Shown: piece after piece, positions 17,155 through 27,023 of the stretch
How the letters are laid out: each line of letters opens with the position of its first letter
How positions within the stretch are numbered: position 1 is the stretch's first letter
NCBI GenBank assembly: GCA_902783835.1
Contig: CACZSN010000003.1
Coordinates: 1-39,387, forward strand
DNA: 39,387 nt
Direction: 5' to 3'
Origin: an uncultured bacterium
Lineage (GTDB): Bacteria; Cyanobacteriota; Vampirovibrionia; Gastranaerophilales; Gastranaerophilaceae
Made by a program: the position numbers and the translations under genes
The notes under the pieces: model-generated
The model's database searches: none
Told to the model about the DNA's origin: nothing
Seen by the model: the letters and a program-made list of their open reading frames with translations, nothing else

Positions 17155-18942
17155 TCATAAGTTTACCTCTTGTTTCTTAAACTGCATATCATAAAGAGCT
17201 TTGTATTGGCCATTTTCAATAGACATAAGCTCATCATGATTTCCGAGTTCTACAAGCTGCCCTTCGTTTATAACAGCAATTTTATCTGCATTTCTTACTG
17301 TAGATAATCTGTGTGCGATTACAAATACCGTTTTATCCTGCATCAAGTTATCAATTGCTTTTTGAACGATAGCTTCCGCTTTATTATCCAGTGCGGAAGT
17401 TGCCTCATCTAAGATAATAATCGGTGCATCTTTTAAGAATGCTCTTGCGATTGCTACACGCTGTTTTTGACCTCCGGATAAGAGAATTCCTCTTTCTCCG
17501 ATTTGGGTATTCAAACCTTCTTGCAAGGATGCAATAAATTCATCAAGATAAGCCATTTTTACAGCTTGATTAATCTGTTCTTCTGTTGCATTCTCATTGC
17601 CAAGCAAAATGTTATCTCTTATTGTTCCTGAAAATAAGAAGTTATCTTGAAAAACAACTGCAATATTTTGCCTTAATGATTCCAAGGTATAATCTCTTAT
17701 ATCAATTCCATCAATACTAATTGAGCCGGATTTGATATCGTAAAATCTTGGCAAAAGGTTAACTATTGTTGTTTTACCTCCGCCGGAGTTTCCGACCAGT
17801 GCAATTGTTTCTCCTTGTTTTATTTGCAGGTTTATATTTTTTAGTACCGGAACATTTTCAACATATTCAAACCAAACATCTTTAAACTCAATATTTGCAT
17901 GTTCTCTACCCATTACTACTGCATTTTCTTTATCTCTTATCTCAGGCACTGAGTCTAATACTTCAAAAATTCTCTCTATTGAGAAAAAGGAGAATTGAAC
18001 GGCGTTTAAATTATTTCCGAGATTTTTCACAGGTGTATAAAGCAGGATTAATGCTGTAATAAATGAAACAAAATTACCGCTTGTAATCTGCCCCGACATA
18101 ATTAAATGCGAACCGTAACCAATTGCCGCAGCAATTCCAACTGACACAATAACGTGCATCATTGGCGAAAGCCATTGCGTTTTTTGAACCATTTTTATTC
18201 TTAAAGTAAAGATATTTTGTAAAATTGTAAAAAATTTGTTTGTTTCGTTCTTTTGCAGGTTATAGGACGTTATTGTTTTGTTGCCGTTAAAAACTTCATT
18301 GTATTCAGTTATAATTGAAGCATCAGCAAAAACTGTTTTTTCCATAACTCCTTTAATTCTTTTCTGTAATTTAGCAACAGGTGCAAAGGCACAACCAAGA
18401 ACAACAACAGCGATTAATGCTAATTGCCAGGAATTATAGAAAAGTACACACACAAGAGAGATTGATGAGAAAATTCTCTGTGTAAAAACGCTTAGATTAT
18501 CCAATAAACCATTACAGGCTAAATCTGCTTGATTATTGAATTGAAAGACAATATCTCCGGAGTTTTGCTTATCAAAGAATGAAGTCGGCAAAGTCAAAAG
18601 TTTTTTGAACATATCAAACTTAAGCCCGTTTGTAATTTTCCCTCCAACCCATGTTGAAAGATAAGCCGAAAGATATTTTAACCCGCCTTGAATAGAAGTA
18701 AAAGCCACAATACCAAGCGGAATATACCAAGGCGAGGCAATGGATTTTTCAACCATAACTAAATCCATATAAGGCTTGAGTGCTAATGCAATAACAGCAT
18801 CCAAAGAGCCAATCGGAATACAGATTAGCATTGAGCATAATGCCCTGAACCACACAGGCTTTACATAGGGCCACATGCGACTGTAGTTGATATATACACG
18901 ATTATTTTTTATTGTATTTATAAAATTATCATACGATATCAT
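17155..18942 (-). CDS. MsbA-like ABC exporter (fused membrane and ATPase domains)
   Basis: 595 residues, a half-transporter that works as a homodimer in the inner membrane. The N-terminal ~330 residues hold six membrane helices. The ATPase domain has Walker A GNSGGGKTT, the Q-loop in VVFQDNFLF, signature LSGGQKQRVAIARA, Walker B IIILDEATSALD and H-loop AHRLSTV. The closest type is MsbA and other lipid or lipid-oligosaccharide flippases. As the last gene of the glycan operon, overlapping the WavE-type gene before it by 4 nt, it most likely flips the lipid-linked product. No clear terminator follows; a weak ATAAAC/GTTTAT repeat lies 10-20 nt downstream. Confidence 0.92.
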   Translation of the reverse strand: MISYDNFINTIKNNRVYINYSRMWPYVKPVWFRALCSMLICIPIGSLDAVIALALKPYMDLVMVEKSIASPWYIPLGIVAFTSIQGGLKYLSAYLSTWVGGKITNGLKFDMFKKLLTLPTSFFDKQNSGDIVFQFNNQADLACNGLLDNLSVFTQRIFSSISLVCVLFYNSWQLALIAVVVLGCAFAPVAKLQKRIKGVMEKTVFADASIITEYNEVFNGNKTITSYNLQKNETNKFFTILQNIFTLRIKMVQKTQWLSPMMHVIVSVGIAAAIGYGSHLIMSGQITSGNFVSFITALILLYTPVKNLGNNLNAVQFSFFSIERIFEVLDSVPEIRDKENAVVMGREHANIEFKDVWFEYVENVPVLKNINLQIKQGETIALVGNSGGGKTTIVNLLPRFYDIKSGSISIDGIDIRDYTLESLRQNIAVVFQDNFLFSGTIRDNILLGNENATEEQINQAVKMAYLDEFIASLQEGLNTQIGERGILLSGGQKQRVAIARAFLKDAPIIILDEATSALDNKAEAIVQKAIDNLMQDKTVFVIAHRLSTVRNADKIAVINEGQLVELGNHDELMSIENGQYKALYDMQFKKQEVNL

Positions 18943-20045
18943 TTGTTTTGCTCCTTATTTGCACTTAATTGTTCTTTTATGACATCAATTAAGTAGCTTA
19001 TAGCTGAAATGGGAATTCCTATAAATAATTGTTCAAGTTTTGCAGTAAGAGTTGTTGAAGAATCTGTTAATTTTGAGATATGTTTATATACTCTTAGTTT
19101 TGAATAACCAAGTTTTTCGTTTTCAAAAAAACTGTCTTTTGTTGTGATTTCGTAAGTATCATCACAATATTTTTTATATTCATTTTCGTACCGCCAAAAG
19201 TTATAGAGACCTATATATTGATCGCCTGAAAATTTCTCATTTTTGCTGTATGGGTATTTATTGAGGTATATTCCGGATTGTTTAAATTCAAGAATAATAA
19301 AGTTATTCACAAGAGCCTGTCTGAATTTTTCCATCAGTTCTTCTGAATAATCTGCGGCATCTTCCATATAAATATCATCAAAATTTCTTGCAAAGCAGGA
19401 ATATCCAAAATATTGTTCCGGTGCAAATTTAAATCTTGCTTTGCCATAAGGTGAAATTTTTTCTTGATTGCCTTCTAAATTAAAATATCTTGTAAATTCC
19501 GGCTCTTTAACCAATTCTGTGTCCATAAAATAGGTGTCTAAATCTTCTTTTAAACCAAACAGCCACCAGTCTGAGACATGAAAAGGAATTATAACTCTAT
19601 TTTCGAATTTGCCTGTTTTGATATTAAACCTTGTAAATAAAACATCTGTCAGAATTTTATGTTTAAAAAGATTGTAATTATTTCCTCTTGCCTCGAATTT
19701 ATTAAAATACTCTAAAAATCTGTCGCTTGTGAAAATCAAATCACTTCTTAATTTCATTGCATATTTGCGTGTAGCTTTTTTAAGACCTTCTTTTGTACTA
19801 ACAAGTTGACGATTCATATTGTTATAGGTCTTTTTGTGTGTAAATTCCTCAATTAAGGTTGTTCCGGGATCTTCACATAAAACTAATATGTCATAGTCTA
19901 AATTTGAAATATCTGTTCCCTGCCAGGTTGATAGAATAATCTCAGCTTCAGGCAAAAATTTTCTAATGCTTTTCAGGCACTTAGGAGTTTCTTTTTTATT
20001 TATCGGGCCTTGCACAATTACAGAGATATCTTTAGAGTCAATCAT
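18939..20045 (-). CDS. WavE-family glycosyltransferase-like protein (copy 2)
   Basis: 368 residues. The opening ISVIVQGPI, then CLKSIRKFLPEAEIILSTW, DYDILVLCEDPG, MNRQLVSTKEGLKKA and MKLRSDLIF are the landmarks of the WavE lipopolysaccharide-synthesis family (PF07507), which includes Vibrio core-oligosaccharide genes. The R-S-D motif probably binds nucleotide-sugar and metal, as in other GT-A enzymes. The C-terminal ~30 residues may lie against the membrane. It overlaps the upstream paralogue by 8 nt and the ABC gene by 4 nt. It is clearly related to the neighbouring gene at 20038-21075, an old tandem duplication, since the sequences differ widely after the shared motifs. Confidence 0.85.
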   Translation of the reverse strand: MIDSKDISVIVQGPINKKETPKCLKSIRKFLPEAEIILSTWQGTDISNLDYDILVLCEDPGTTLIEEFTHKKTYNNMNRQLVSTKEGLKKATRKYAMKLRSDLIFTSDRFLEYFNKFEARGNNYNLFKHKILTDVLFTRFNIKTGKFENRVIIPFHVSDWWLFGLKEDLDTYFMDTELVKEPEFTRYFNLEGNQEKISPYGKARFKFAPEQYFGYSCFARNFDDIYMEDAADYSEELMEKFRQALVNNFIILEFKQSGIYLNKYPYSKNEKFSGDQYIGLYNFWRYENEYKKYCDDTYEITTKDSFFENEKLGYSKLRVYKHISKLTDSSTTLTAKLEQLFIGIPISAISYLIDVIKEQLSANKEQNK

Positions 20046-21075
20046 TATTTTTCCTCCATCCAGTAATTAAGACTGCAAGGGAATAATATAGAACTGAAAA
20101 TATTTCGCTAAGCCAGCCTTTTGTTTTGTAAAATGGTTCTATCAAACGTTTAAAGTGTTGATTTAATTTATATTTATAATTTTTTTTACGTTTATCAGGT
20201 TCGTAAGAGATATCGCAATAATGCTGATATTGTTCTTGAAAATGTTGGTACGTAATTAAACCTTGTATATTATTTTTATCTCTTTCTGAAGATGAGTGTT
20301 TTTCTGAATATACTCCGGATTCTTCTAATCCCAGAAAGGCAAAATTGTTATAAATAATATTATTGGAAAGTTCTATATTTGCAGGATTCCAATCGCTCCA
20401 GTCATCAAATTGAACGTTAGGATAATATTTTTTAACCCAGTTAACACAGAAAAACTGTTCCGGTGCAAATCTCCATAAAGGTGTTATATATGGACATCGA
20501 GTCGGATATTTGAAATTCCAGTTAGAACCTTCTTCTTTATCTTGCAAAGGACAATTCCCGAAGTAATCTTTTAAGTCTTCCGTTAATCCAAAGAACCAAA
20601 AATCTGAAGGATGAAATGGGGTGGGAAATCCTGTACCGCTCTGACAGGAATACTCTCTTGAATAAATAGAACTGCATAAAACCCTATGCTTAAATATTTT
20701 GAATTCTTCATTCTGCTTATTAAACTTATCCCAGTATTTTAAGAAATTAGAATTATTAAGCACTAAATCAGAACGAAGTTTCAAACAATATTGACGGCTT
20801 GCTTTGAATACCCCATTTCTTGCTGACACCAATTGCCTGTTAAAATTATTCATTGAACGAGGTTTATTATATATAGCAAAATCATGCTTGAATCCGCCGG
20901 GATCTTGATTTAAAAGCAAAACATCATAGTCTAATCCCTCAGTCTGACTGTTTTCCCAAGTAGATAGGATTATTTCTGCATCAGGTAAGTATTTTCTTAT
21001 GCTTTTTAAACATTTAGGTGTTAATTTTCTATCTATTGCCCCTTGGACAACTACCGTAATATCATTAGATTTCAT
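20038..21075 (-). CDS. WavE-family glycosyltransferase-like protein (copy 1)
   Basis: 345 residues from ATG 21075. An ATG 15 nt upstream also exists, but the AAGAGG ribosome site lies between the two and fits only the downstream start. Family landmarks are present: ITVVVQGAI, CLKSIRKYLPDAEIILSTW, DYDVLLLNQDPGG, NFNRQLVSARNG and LKLRSDLVL. It is followed by FHPSDFWFFGL, which matches FHVSDWWLFGL in the paralogue. A hydrophobic segment near the C-terminus (FSVLYYSLAVLITGW) suggests membrane association. It probably adds one sugar of the repeat or core; donor unknown, UDP-xylose or UDP-glucuronate being made by the two upstream genes. Confidence 0.85.
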   Translation of the reverse strand: MKSNDITVVVQGAIDRKLTPKCLKSIRKYLPDAEIILSTWENSQTEGLDYDVLLLNQDPGGFKHDFAIYNKPRSMNNFNRQLVSARNGVFKASRQYCLKLRSDLVLNNSNFLKYWDKFNKQNEEFKIFKHRVLCSSIYSREYSCQSGTGFPTPFHPSDFWFFGLTEDLKDYFGNCPLQDKEEGSNWNFKYPTRCPYITPLWRFAPEQFFCVNWVKKYYPNVQFDDWSDWNPANIELSNNIIYNNFAFLGLEESGVYSEKHSSSERDKNNIQGLITYQHFQEQYQHYCDISYEPDKRKKNYKYKLNQHFKRLIEPFYKTKGWLSEIFSVLYYSLAVLITGWRKNND

Positions 21076-21090
21076 AGTCCTCTTTCTCAT

Positions 21091-22431
21091 TTATGCAAAT
21101 GCAGACGCAAAACCTGCATTAATAGTTTTAGTCGCTTTTCCTACTTGATAATATTCAAATCCTAATTTGCTTAAATTGTTTTCATCATACTGATTTCTAC
21201 CATCAAAAATTACAGGAGTTTTTAATGAGGATTTTATTAAATCAAAATCAGGATTTCTAAATTCGTTCCATTCTGTTATTAACAGTAAACAATCTGCATC
21301 TTTGAGAATTTCGTATGCAGATTTGCCATACTCTATACGGTCGCCAAATATCGGCATAGCACAGTCATAGGCTTTCGGATCGTACGCTTTAACTCTCGCA
21401 CCTTTTTCCAATAAGGCATTAATGATAGTAATTGCAGGTGCTTCTCTCATATCATTTGTTTTCGGTTTAAATGCCAACCCCCATACAGCAAAGGTTTTAC
21501 CAGTTAAGTCGTTCCCGAAACGTTTTAAAATTTTATCTATAAATAACTGTCTTTGTTTTCGATTAATTATATCAGCCGATTTAATAAGCTGACATTCGCA
21601 ATCATTATCATTTGCAGTTTTAATAAGTGCTTTTACATCTTTAGGGAAACAACTGCCGCCGTAGCCTAATCCCGGATATAAAAATTTAGTACCAATTCTT
21701 GTATCAGCACACATTCCAATTCTAACTTTGTTAATATCTGCGCCAACTTTTTCACAAATATTCGCAATTTCATTTATATATGATATTTTTACAGCGAGAA
21801 ATGAGTTAGAAGCATATTTTACCATCTCAGCCGACTTTGTATCCATTGTAATAATAGGATTTTGATTTCTTACAAATGGGGCATATAAATTTTTCATAAT
21901 TTCTAATGCCTTATCAGAATCAGCACCTATGACAACTCTATCCGGTCTTAAAAAGTCGTCTACTGCTGCACCTTGTTTTAAAAATTCAGGATTTGAAACA
22001 ACATCAAAATCATAATTTGTATAACTTTTTATGATATTATAGACTTTTTCAGCTGTTCCTACGGGAACAGTTGATTTATCTACAATAACTTTATAGCCGT
22101 TAATTGCCTTACCAATGCTTTTTGCAACCTCACAAACATATTGAAGATCAGCAGAACCATCTTCGCCTTGAGGTGTTCCTACTGCGATAAAGCAGACTTG
22201 CGATTGTTTTACAGCAGCATCTAAATCTTCAGAAAACTTTAGTCGGTTTTCTTTAACATTTGATTGTATGAGTAGTTCTAATCCTGGTTCAAATATAGGA
22301 ATTATTCCATGTCTAAGTTTTTCAAGTTTAATTGTATCTTTATCTATGCATATAACATCGTTCCCCATTTCAGCAAAACAAGTGCCGGCAACCAATCCAA
22401 CATAACCTGTTCCTATAACGCATATTTTCAT
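21091..22431 (-). CDS. ugd: UDP-glucose 6-dehydrogenase
   Basis: Oxidises UDP-glucose to UDP-glucuronate with two NAD+, in the cytoplasm. It has 446 residues, normal length. The N-terminal Rossmann motif is VIGTGYVGLVAGTCFAEMG, the substrate-binding segment FLKQGAAVDDFLRPDRVVIG, and catalytic Cys lies in LGYGGSCFPKD. The C-terminal UDP-binding domain starts near AVWGLAFKPKTNDMREAPA. Start ATG overlaps the stop of the UXS gene (TAATG), with AAGGAG upstream. The pairing with UXS defines the route UDP-Glc to UDP-GlcA to UDP-Xyl. Confidence 0.95.
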   Translation of the reverse strand: MKICVIGTGYVGLVAGTCFAEMGNDVICIDKDTIKLEKLRHGIIPIFEPGLELLIQSNVKENRLKFSEDLDAAVKQSQVCFIAVGTPQGEDGSADLQYVCEVAKSIGKAINGYKVIVDKSTVPVGTAEKVYNIIKSYTNYDFDVVSNPEFLKQGAAVDDFLRPDRVVIGADSDKALEIMKNLYAPFVRNQNPIITMDTKSAEMVKYASNSFLAVKISYINEIANICEKVGADINKVRIGMCADTRIGTKFLYPGLGYGGSCFPKDVKALIKTANDNDCECQLIKSADIINRKQRQLFIDKILKRFGNDLTGKTFAVWGLAFKPKTNDMREAPAITIINALLEKGARVKAYDPKAYDCAMPIFGDRIEYGKSAYEILKDADCLLLITEWNEFRNPDFDLIKSSLKTPVIFDGRNQYDENNLSKLGFEYYQVGKATKTINAGFASAFA

Positions 22432-23375
22432 TAGTTTTTCTCCTTAATCTTTTTGGCAAAATATTCAATAGTCTTTTGCAGTCCTTCTTTAATATCAACT
22501 TGAGGCTGCCAATCTAATTCTTTTTTTGCAAGTGTAATGTCAGGTTTTCTCTGTGTCGGATCATCACCAGGTAAAGGTTTATACACAATTTTAGAATTAG
22601 AATTTGTCATTTCTAAAATGAGTTTTGCAAAATCTAATATTGTACGTTCTGATGGATTTCCTAAATTAACAGGCCCGATAAATTTTTGAGGATTATTCAT
22701 CATTTTTATCATTCCGTCAACTAAATCCGAAACAAAACAGAATGAACGAGTTTGTGAACCATCGCCATAAATTGTTATATCCTCTCCCTTTAAAGCCTGA
22801 ACAATAAAGTTAGATACAACCCTGCCGTCATTAGGATCCATATTCGGGCCGTATGTATTAAAAATTCTGACAATTCTTATATCCACATTATTTTGTCTGT
22901 GATAATCCATCATCAGGGTTTCTGCACAGCGTTTTCCCTCGTCATAGCAGCTTCTTATTCCTATCGGATTAACATTTCCCCAGTAAGTTTCAACTTGCGG
23001 GTGTACTTGAGGATCACCGTAAACTTCACTGGTTGAAGCTTGCAAAATGGTTGCTTTGCATCGTTTTGCAAGTCCTAACATATTCGTAACACCTAAAACG
23101 GAGGTTTTTATTGTTTTGATTGCATTGTATTGATAATGCGGAGGACTTGCAGGACAAGCAAGGTTATAAATCTGATCTACTTCGGCAAAATATTCTTTTG
23201 TTATATCGTGCCTGACCAATTCAAAATGGTCATTACCTAATAAATGTCTTATGTTATCTTTTGAACCTGTAAAGAAATTATCTAAACAGATTACATCATT
23301 TCCCTCGTTTAGTAATCTTTCGCATAAATGACTTCCTATAAATCCAGCTCCGCCTGTGACAAGTATTCTTTTCAT
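22431..23375 (-). CDS. UDP-glucuronate decarboxylase (UDP-xylose synthase)
   Basis: 314-residue extended short-chain dehydrogenase of the UXS type. NAD-binding motif is [14 protein letters not shown] at residues 5-18, with [12 protein letters not shown] typical of [13 protein letters not shown] and the catalytic Y-x-x-x-K in [14 protein letters not shown] are present, and [19 protein letters not shown] is almost invariant in UXS. It decarboxylates UDP-glucuronate to UDP-xylose. Ribosome site AAGGAGC before ATG 23375. The product would be a donor for one of the transferases in this operon. Confidence 0.93.
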   Translation of the reverse strand: MKRILVTGGAGFIGSHLCERLLNEGNDVICLDNFFTGSKDNIRHLLGNDHFELVRHDITKEYFAEVDQIYNLACPASPPHYQYNAIKTIKTSVLGVTNMLGLAKRCKATILQASTSEVYGDPQVHPQVETYWGNVNPIGIRSCYDEGKRCAETLMMDYHRQNNVDIRIVRIFNTYGPNMDPNDGRVVSNFIVQALKGEDITIYGDGSQTRSFCFVSDLVDGMIKMMNNPQKFIGPVNLGNPSERTILDFAKLILEMTNSNSKIVYKPLPGDDPTQRKPDITLAKKELDWQPQVDIKEGLQKTIEYFAKKIKEKN

Positions 23376-23423
23376 TATTTAAGCTCCTTTTTTATTTTTT
23401 ATTAATTTGATATCAACATCTTA

Positions 23424-24407
23424 TTAAACACAGCGTCTTAACCTTTCTAAAGCCTTTAATAGAATTTTAAATATATAAAAAAGAACTGAAAAAATTTCTG
23501 AGAGCCAAGAAAATAAAGGTTTGAAATATAACCAAATTGCCTTTATATTCTTTTTTATACGTTTTTTATATTTTTTTATTGGTATTTCATTTAACACAAC
23601 ATCTTTAGAAAGATTTCTTATTATATGATAATCTTTGTTTTCTATATATTTAAGTTTTATGTATTCTATACCTTTAAGTTTCCAGTATTTTTTCCAAAGA
23701 ACTTCTAATGAATAAATATTTTCATTATTAAATTGAATATCAATGTTACCATTTTTTAAATCAGGATAAAATTCCGTAATTTTATCTATTGATTCAGGTG
23801 TTGAATATAATATTAAATCCGTACAACATTCTATATTCTCTGAATCTGCCATTGTACACATTCTCCAAGGAGAATATGCAGTAAAAATGTCACTCTTATT
23901 TGCAGAAATTTTGCAATGTTGCATATAAATTTTCTGATAAAAATCAATCGCAAAGGGTTTATCAAAGGATATATCAAAACGAGTTTGTATAACCCAATCA
24001 TATTTAAGTCCTTGCTCTTTTTCGTATTCTTTTCTTAGTTCATTTACCTTATATCTCGAATAGAAACAACTTATTATTGAGTTGTATGTTCTTGAATTAT
24101 TGGCAAGCTTTTCTTTTATAACAATTCCTTTTGCAATATCAAAAGGCTTGTCTATTATGATTTTTTTAGGTCGATATTTTTCTATGATGTCTTGTATCGC
24201 TTTATTTTGAACATCTTTCCCTCTATTTTCACCTGTGGGATTATGCCAGGTAACATCATCAGTATCAGACTTACTCCAAGTATGAATAAAAACATCTACA
24301 GTGTACCCATCATAATATAGAGGCTGGAGAAAATTTATAAAAAACGAATCAAAGGCACTTTCATAATTTCTTGTTAATCCGTATAATTCTACCGCAATTC
24401 TTTTCAT
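23424..24407 (-). CDS. Probable glycosyltransferase-type protein of the glycan operon
   Basis: 327 residues, not assignable to a named family by eye. It opens RIAVELYGLTRNYESAF and has VDVFIHTWSKSD, features common to capsule-locus proteins of unknown fold. Later comes YDWVIQTRFDISFDKPF, in which the R-x-D could be a metal or nucleotide-sugar motif as in GT-A enzymes. The C-terminal 50 residues are basic, then hydrophobic (YFKPLFSWLSEIFSVLFYIFKILL), and resemble the membrane-proximal tail of the WavE proteins downstream (WLSEIFSVL occurs in both). It overlaps the GT2 gene by 4 nt. A role in adding a sugar is inferred from context. Confidence 0.6.
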   Translation of the reverse strand: MKRIAVELYGLTRNYESAFDSFFINFLQPLYYDGYTVDVFIHTWSKSDTDDVTWHNPTGENRGKDVQNKAIQDIIEKYRPKKIIIDKPFDIAKGIVIKEKLANNSRTYNSIISCFYSRYKVNELRKEYEKEQGLKYDWVIQTRFDISFDKPFAIDFYQKIYMQHCKISANKSDIFTAYSPWRMCTMADSENIECCTDLILYSTPESIDKITEFYPDLKNGNIDIQFNNENIYSLEVLWKKYWKLKGIEYIKLKYIENKDYHIIRNLSKDVVLNEIPIKKYKKRIKKNIKAIWLYFKPLFSWLSEIFSVLFYIFKILLKALERLRRCV

Positions 24408-25735
24408 TTATTAAAAACCTCCTCTCTGATGAAGTAATAAGGAAACAGCAAGACATTTTTAACTAACCTCAAAATCAACTCTAAAATTACAAATGGTGCA
24501 AGTAAATTTTTGAGGTGTCTTTTTAAAGCCCAGTATTCTGTTGTGCAATTTAATTTATCAGTAAGAGGCAAATATTTTATTTTAAAGAATAATCTGTGAT
24601 GAATTTTGTCATACTTTTTATGTTCCTTTTTAGAAACCTTGCTGTTATTGCACATTCTTGAGTATTCATAATTCATTCTGTTAATAAGCAGCGGATAGAA
24701 TTCCTTATAATCTTTTTTGCTTATATTATTTTTTTTATTATTGAGGTACTCAATAATATATTCAGAACTTTTTAGTAGTCTGAAATGTACCCTTGAATTA
24801 GGTTCATGAATACTGCTGTTATTTCTTTGCAGGTAAAAATAATATGTATCCGGCACCGAAACAATTTTATTTGCTTGTTGTAAAGCCATAATGATAAAAG
24901 GATTATCTTCCCAAGGGGAACTGTCATCAATAAAGCGGATATCTTTTAGAATTTCTGCTTTATAAATTTTATTCCATACAACCCCTGAAGAATATGCAAG
25001 CATTAATCTGTTTTTAAAATGTCTGTTTCTTGATTCTAATGCCATGATTTCAGGGTTCAAATCCCAAGGTTCTTCTCTGCCATCTTCATAAACCATAAAA
25101 TAACGGCATTGAACTACATCAGCATTATGAATGATTGCATTCTTGTATAATTTTTCATAATAATCTTCAGGAATTAAATCATCCGAATCCATAAAGCCAA
25201 TAAAATCACCTTTTGCAATTTCCATACCTTTATTTCTTGCAGATGCCTGTCCGCCATTTTCTTTTTGAAGGATTTTTACACGTTTATCCTTTTGCGAATA
25301 TTCTTCTAATATTTTTTGCGAGTTATCTGTAGAACCGTCATTAACACATATAATCTCTATATTATGTAAAGTTTGAACAAGCAAACTGTCCAGTGTTTCT
25401 GCCAAATACTTTTCTACATTATAAACAGGGATAATTATAGAAATGTATGGTTTTTTCTCGTTATATACATCTGAATATGTTACAGATTCGCAGTAAGTAA
25501 AAACATTCTCAGGTTCGTACATTTCTAAGGAGTCGAATTTTGGACTGATTGTAAAAAATTGCTTATCAGAGTTTCGATAAACCGTCGATTCATTAATTTG
25601 AATAAGGTTCTTATCTTTAAGAGTTTTAATTTCATTTTTCAAAACTGCCAGCTCTCTTAAAATTCCGCTCTCTGTACTATCTATATTCTCTTCAATTTCT
25701 TTGATTTTATTAGTAATTTCTTTTTCGTTATCCAT
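24404..25735 (-). CDS. Family 2 glycosyltransferase with coiled-coil N-terminus
   Basis: 443 residues. Residues 1-45 are a charged coiled coil (NKIKEIEENIDSTESGIL). The GT-A domain begins near residue 95: ISIIIPVYNVEKYLAETLDSLL, IICVNDGSTDNS, GGQASARNKGMEIAKGDFIGFMDSDD, so the nucleotide-binding Asp and the D-x-D metal motif are intact. Hydrophobic C-terminal end (LILRLVKNVLLFPYYFI) suggests membrane contact. Start ATG overlaps the cupin gene by 8 nt with AGGAGC in the cupin coding sequence. The coiled coil could tether it to partner enzymes of the same locus. Confidence 0.9.
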   Translation of the reverse strand: MDNEKEITNKIKEIEENIDSTESGILRELAVLKNEIKTLKDKNLIQINESTVYRNSDKQFFTISPKFDSLEMYEPENVFTYCESVTYSDVYNEKKPYISIIIPVYNVEKYLAETLDSLLVQTLHNIEIICVNDGSTDNSQKILEEYSQKDKRVKILQKENGGQASARNKGMEIAKGDFIGFMDSDDLIPEDYYEKLYKNAIIHNADVVQCRYFMVYEDGREEPWDLNPEIMALESRNRHFKNRLMLAYSSGVVWNKIYKAEILKDIRFIDDSSPWEDNPFIIMALQQANKIVSVPDTYYFYLQRNNSSIHEPNSRVHFRLLKSSEYIIEYLNNKKNNISKKDYKEFYPLLINRMNYEYSRMCNNSKVSKKEHKKYDKIHHRLFFKIKYLPLTDKLNCTTEYWALKRHLKNLLAPFVILELILRLVKNVLLFPYYFIREEVFNK

Positions 25736-26063
25736 TAACTGCTCCTAAGTATTTGTCATTATTAGCACCCGGATATTTAACAACCACGTTTTGTGTATTA
25801 TCTTCCAGAGCTTCAAAATCCGTTGATTCCATAGGTTCAATGACAACAATGTCGCCTTTTGTATACTCAACACCGTTCATTTTTACTCTGCCACTTACAA
25901 TTACAGTAATTTCAGTCGCAATTTTATGATAATGCCTATCTTCATAATCACCTTTTTTATAACTCTTTACTGCGACTTCTACGTCATTGGTTTTCAATAA
26001 TGTCGGTTCAAAATTCCCGACAAACCAACCTTTCACCATATCTTTCAATTTTGCAGTTTTCAT
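25728..26063 (-). CDS. Small single-domain cupin
   Basis: 111 residues forming one beta-barrel. Metal-type ligands are seen in DRHYHKIATEITVIVSGRV (two His and a Glu), and the second cupin motif is weak (KGDIVVIEPMESTDFEAL). The family includes isomerases, epimerases and sugar-binding sensors. In this operon, between the nucleotidyltransferases and GT2, it may act on or sense a sugar phosphate, but that is inference from position. A strong AAGGAG ribosome site precedes ATG 26063. Confidence 0.75.
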   Translation of the reverse strand: MKTAKLKDMVKGWFVGNFEPTLLKTNDVEVAVKSYKKGDYEDRHYHKIATEITVIVSGRVKMNGVEYTKGDIVVIEPMESTDFEALEDNTQNVVVKYPGANNDKYLGAVNG

Positions 26064-26066
26064 TTA

Positions 26067-27008
26067 TTAAACACTCCTTTTAAACTTGATTTTTATCCAT
26101 AAAATAGTTAGTATTTTATGCGAATCTTTATTCTTTACAGAAAATATTTTTTGCACAATATTTTCCCAAAACCACTGACAAATTCTAATAATTTTGATTT
26201 TACAAAATATATTTGTTTTTGCAGGGTTAACAATATTTAGTATTTTTTCAGAAATATCACGGAAATTGCTGTATACAATTTCTAAATATGCACTATTTGA
26301 AATTTCATCTATAATTTTTAGTTTTTCTTCGTATGTTAATTTAGCATCTATTTCAGGAATAGAACTAATTTTATTTTTTCTAATATAATAATTTAGAGCA
26401 TTTATATAATTTTGTTCGAGCTGATTATTCCCTAACCTTTTTACATTATTCTCAAAAAATAATTTTGCTTCTGATACAAGCTGATTCATGTCACCAGAGG
26501 TTATTGTAGAAAACCCGTTTGTTTCTATTATTTCAAGTGTATCGCCTTTAATCAAATTTGCTATAGCAGATATTAGCGTTTGCAATATAAGAACATTTAT
26601 ACCAGTAGATTCTAGATAAATTTTCTGATTTCCATCGACCAAATCATAAAACTTATCCCACCTATCAATGAATTTTTGCAAATTATTTATTACTTCCTTT
26701 TTGCTACATTGGTAGACAATACCATATTTTAGATTGCCAGGCTGTAACAAAAAAGATAATGTATTTTGCATTATAAAAAATGATTTGCTAAATTCTAACC
26801 AAAATTCGTATTTTTTTTGATATAAAGCCTGTAATTGCTGATTTTCAGTATTTAATTTAAAAATCACAATAGGTATTACAATTGTTGCAATTACTGATAT
26901 AACAAGACTAACCAAATTAATAGTATCCTGCAATGACCAATCCTTGTTTATCGCATAGAAGAAATTTAATATTATTTCTTGGTTAAATATTTTACTAATA
27001 TGATACAT
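26067..27008 (-). CDS. Hypothetical protein with one membrane segment
   Basis: 313 residues and more AT-rich than its neighbours. A hydrophobic helix near residues 30-51 (INLVSLVISVIATIVIPIVIF) is followed by a helical segment with NTENQQLQALYQKKYEFWLEF. The rest is predicted helical and soluble, without conserved motifs I can name. Similar one-helix proteins occur as stand-alone accessory genes. It lies 3 nt before the cupin and 15 nt after the nucleotidyltransferase gene, with GAGG before ATG 27008, so it belongs to the transcript. Its unusual composition suggests it was inserted into an existing operon. Confidence 0.6.
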   Translation of the reverse strand: MYHISKIFNQEIILNFFYAINKDWSLQDTINLVSLVISVIATIVIPIVIFKLNTENQQLQALYQKKYEFWLEFSKSFFIMQNTLSFLLQPGNLKYGIVYQCSKKEVINNLQKFIDRWDKFYDLVDGNQKIYLESTGINVLILQTLISAIANLIKGDTLEIIETNGFSTITSGDMNQLVSEAKLFFENNVKRLGNNQLEQNYINALNYYIRKNKISSIPEIDAKLTYEEKLKIIDEISNSAYLEIVYSNFRDISEKILNIVNPAKTNIFCKIKIIRICQWFWENIVQKIFSVKNKDSHKILTILWIKIKFKRSV

Positions 27009-27023
27009 ATAACCTCAAGATTC

